From contig JAUUNJ010000183.1 in assembly GCA_030844625.1 (NCBI GenBank), forward strand, positions 1 to 5,659: a DNA stretch of 5,659 nucleotides. The letters are read 5' to 3'. The first letter of the stretch is position 1; each line of letters opens with the position of its first letter. The notes beneath the pieces are model-generated. The model was given only the letters and a program-made list of their open reading frames with translations, ran no database searches and had not been told where the DNA came from. Below, piece by piece: positions 5,381 to 5,659 of the stretch. The position numbers were made by a program, and so were the translations under genes. Source of the stretch: Roseburia sp. GTDB taxonomy: Bacteria > Bacillota > Clostridia > Lachnospirales > Lachnospiraceae.

Positions 5381-5405
5381 ACATTTCTTTTTGCAATCTT
5401 ATAAG

Positions 5406-5434
5406 TTGTAATATGATAAATTGTAAAATATAGT
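5406..5434 (+). promoter_or_regulatory. Candidate promoter of the right-hand IS30 transposase
   Basis: TTGTAA (5406-5411), a 17-nt spacer and TATAGT (5429-5434) lie on the plus strand upstream of the transposase start. Because the exact IS boundary is unknown, part of this promoter may belong to the flanking DNA. Confidence 0.4.
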
Positions 5435-5445
5435 GCAACAAAAAA

Positions 5446-5512
5446 CTCATAGCGTTTCATTGGTGTAAACTGTAAGTAACCACACAAACAGAACCCGAGA
5501 AAAAACTATGAG
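5446..5512 (+). repeat. Inverted repeat across the IS30 transposase start codon
   Basis: CTCATAG (5446-5452) is complementary to CTATGAG (5506-5512), which contains the transposase ATG. The loop is 53 nt and the stem only 7 bp, so folding would be weak. It copies the design of the stronger hairpin at 839-904 in the other IS30 relic. Confidence 0.4.
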
Positions 5513-5659
5513 CTACTCCCATCTTACCATAACCGACCGAATAAAGATAGAAACTTACTTGGAATTAGGTTTGAAATCTTGCCAAATTGCAAGTAAACTT
5601 GGCGTTCATAAGTCTACCATTTCAAGAGAGTTAAGACGATGCCAAAATGGTTATTCCGC
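5508..5659 (+). CDS. IS30-family transposase, N-terminal part (truncated by window edge)
   Basis: The frame starts MSYSHLTITDRIKIETYLEL and runs 50 codons to the window edge with no stop. It contains the N-terminal helix-turn-helix typical of IS30 transposases: QIASKLGVHKSTISRELRR, with the recognition helix at HKSTISREL (about residues 34-42). These proteins bind the terminal repeats and move the element with a DDE catalytic domain, which would lie beyond the window. The start has only a weak ribosome binding site (GAG at 5497-5499), in keeping with low transposase expression. It is on the opposite strand to all intact genes of the window. Whether it is functional cannot be judged from this part. 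Confidence 0.88.
   Translation, partial: MSYSHLTITDRIKIETYLELGLKSCQIASKLGVHKSTISRELRRCQNGYS

Larger units (their letters stand above)
5414..5659 (+). mobile_element. Left end of an IS30-family insertion sequence (cut by the window edge)
   Basis: The transposase start at 5508 defines the family. The left boundary is estimated. The stretch from TGATAAATTG at about 5414 to GTGCAACA at 5433-5440 has the length of an IS30-type terminal repeat, and its inner GCAACA resembles the inner end of the IS30 repeat. The right end, target duplication and completeness lie outside the window. Confidence 0.6.

Noticed and set aside
5345..5384. Short tandem repeats considered as a CRISPR array or plasmid iterons
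   Set aside because: Units are 12 bp with no spacers, so this is not CRISPR. No replication initiator gene is present. An RHH operator fits better.
1..5659. Search for tRNA, rRNA, CRISPR array, integrase and att sites
   Set aside because: Nothing resembling these was seen on either strand.

Overview
The window is AT-rich Gram-positive DNA, most likely from a streptococcus or a close relative in the Lactobacillales. Three things suggest this: strong AGGAGG-type ribosome binding sites, low-GC codon use, and an IS30-family transposase start of the kind found in streptococci. It reads as an accessory (mobile or defence) segment, with no housekeeping gene. All intact genes lie on the minus strand except the transposase entering at the right edge.

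Layout from left to right. Positions 1-746 hold a Phd-Doc toxin-antitoxin module: promoter, adjacent palindrome, antitoxin, toxin overlapping by ATGA, and terminator. Positions 741-904 are the relic of an IS30-family left end, with the first 34 codons of a transposase and its start-codon hairpin, on the minus strand. Positions 905-1689 contain no convincing gene. They hold a cluster of inverted repeats (955-1216), an isolated minus-strand terminator with a UUCG loop (1110-1134), and the probable terminator of the next operon (1564-1603). Positions 1690-5020 are a tightly coupled three-gene operon, read right to left: a restriction-endonuclease-fold protein with its own C-terminal domain, a small winged-helix-like middle protein, and a coiled-coil ABC/SMC-type ATPase with a central four-cysteine zinc site. 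I interpret this as an ABC-three-component (ABC-3C) conflict system. Positions 5122-5289 encode a small ribbon-helix-helix protein with three 12-bp tandem repeats upstream (5345-5380). From about 5414 a second, different IS30-family element enters on the plus strand and runs off the edge.

Inferred joint function: the ATPase and middle protein would sense or process foreign nucleic acid or nucleoprotein and license the nuclease effector, protecting the host against phage or plasmids. The RHH protein is a candidate local regulator, using the tandem repeats as operator. Phd-Doc would act as a stabilisation or abortive-infection module beside it. The IS30 pieces on both flanks show that the segment has been mobile or rearranged. 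The ABC-3C architecture is known from comparative genomics of ABC ATPases; a function for this particular operon is inference from sequence.
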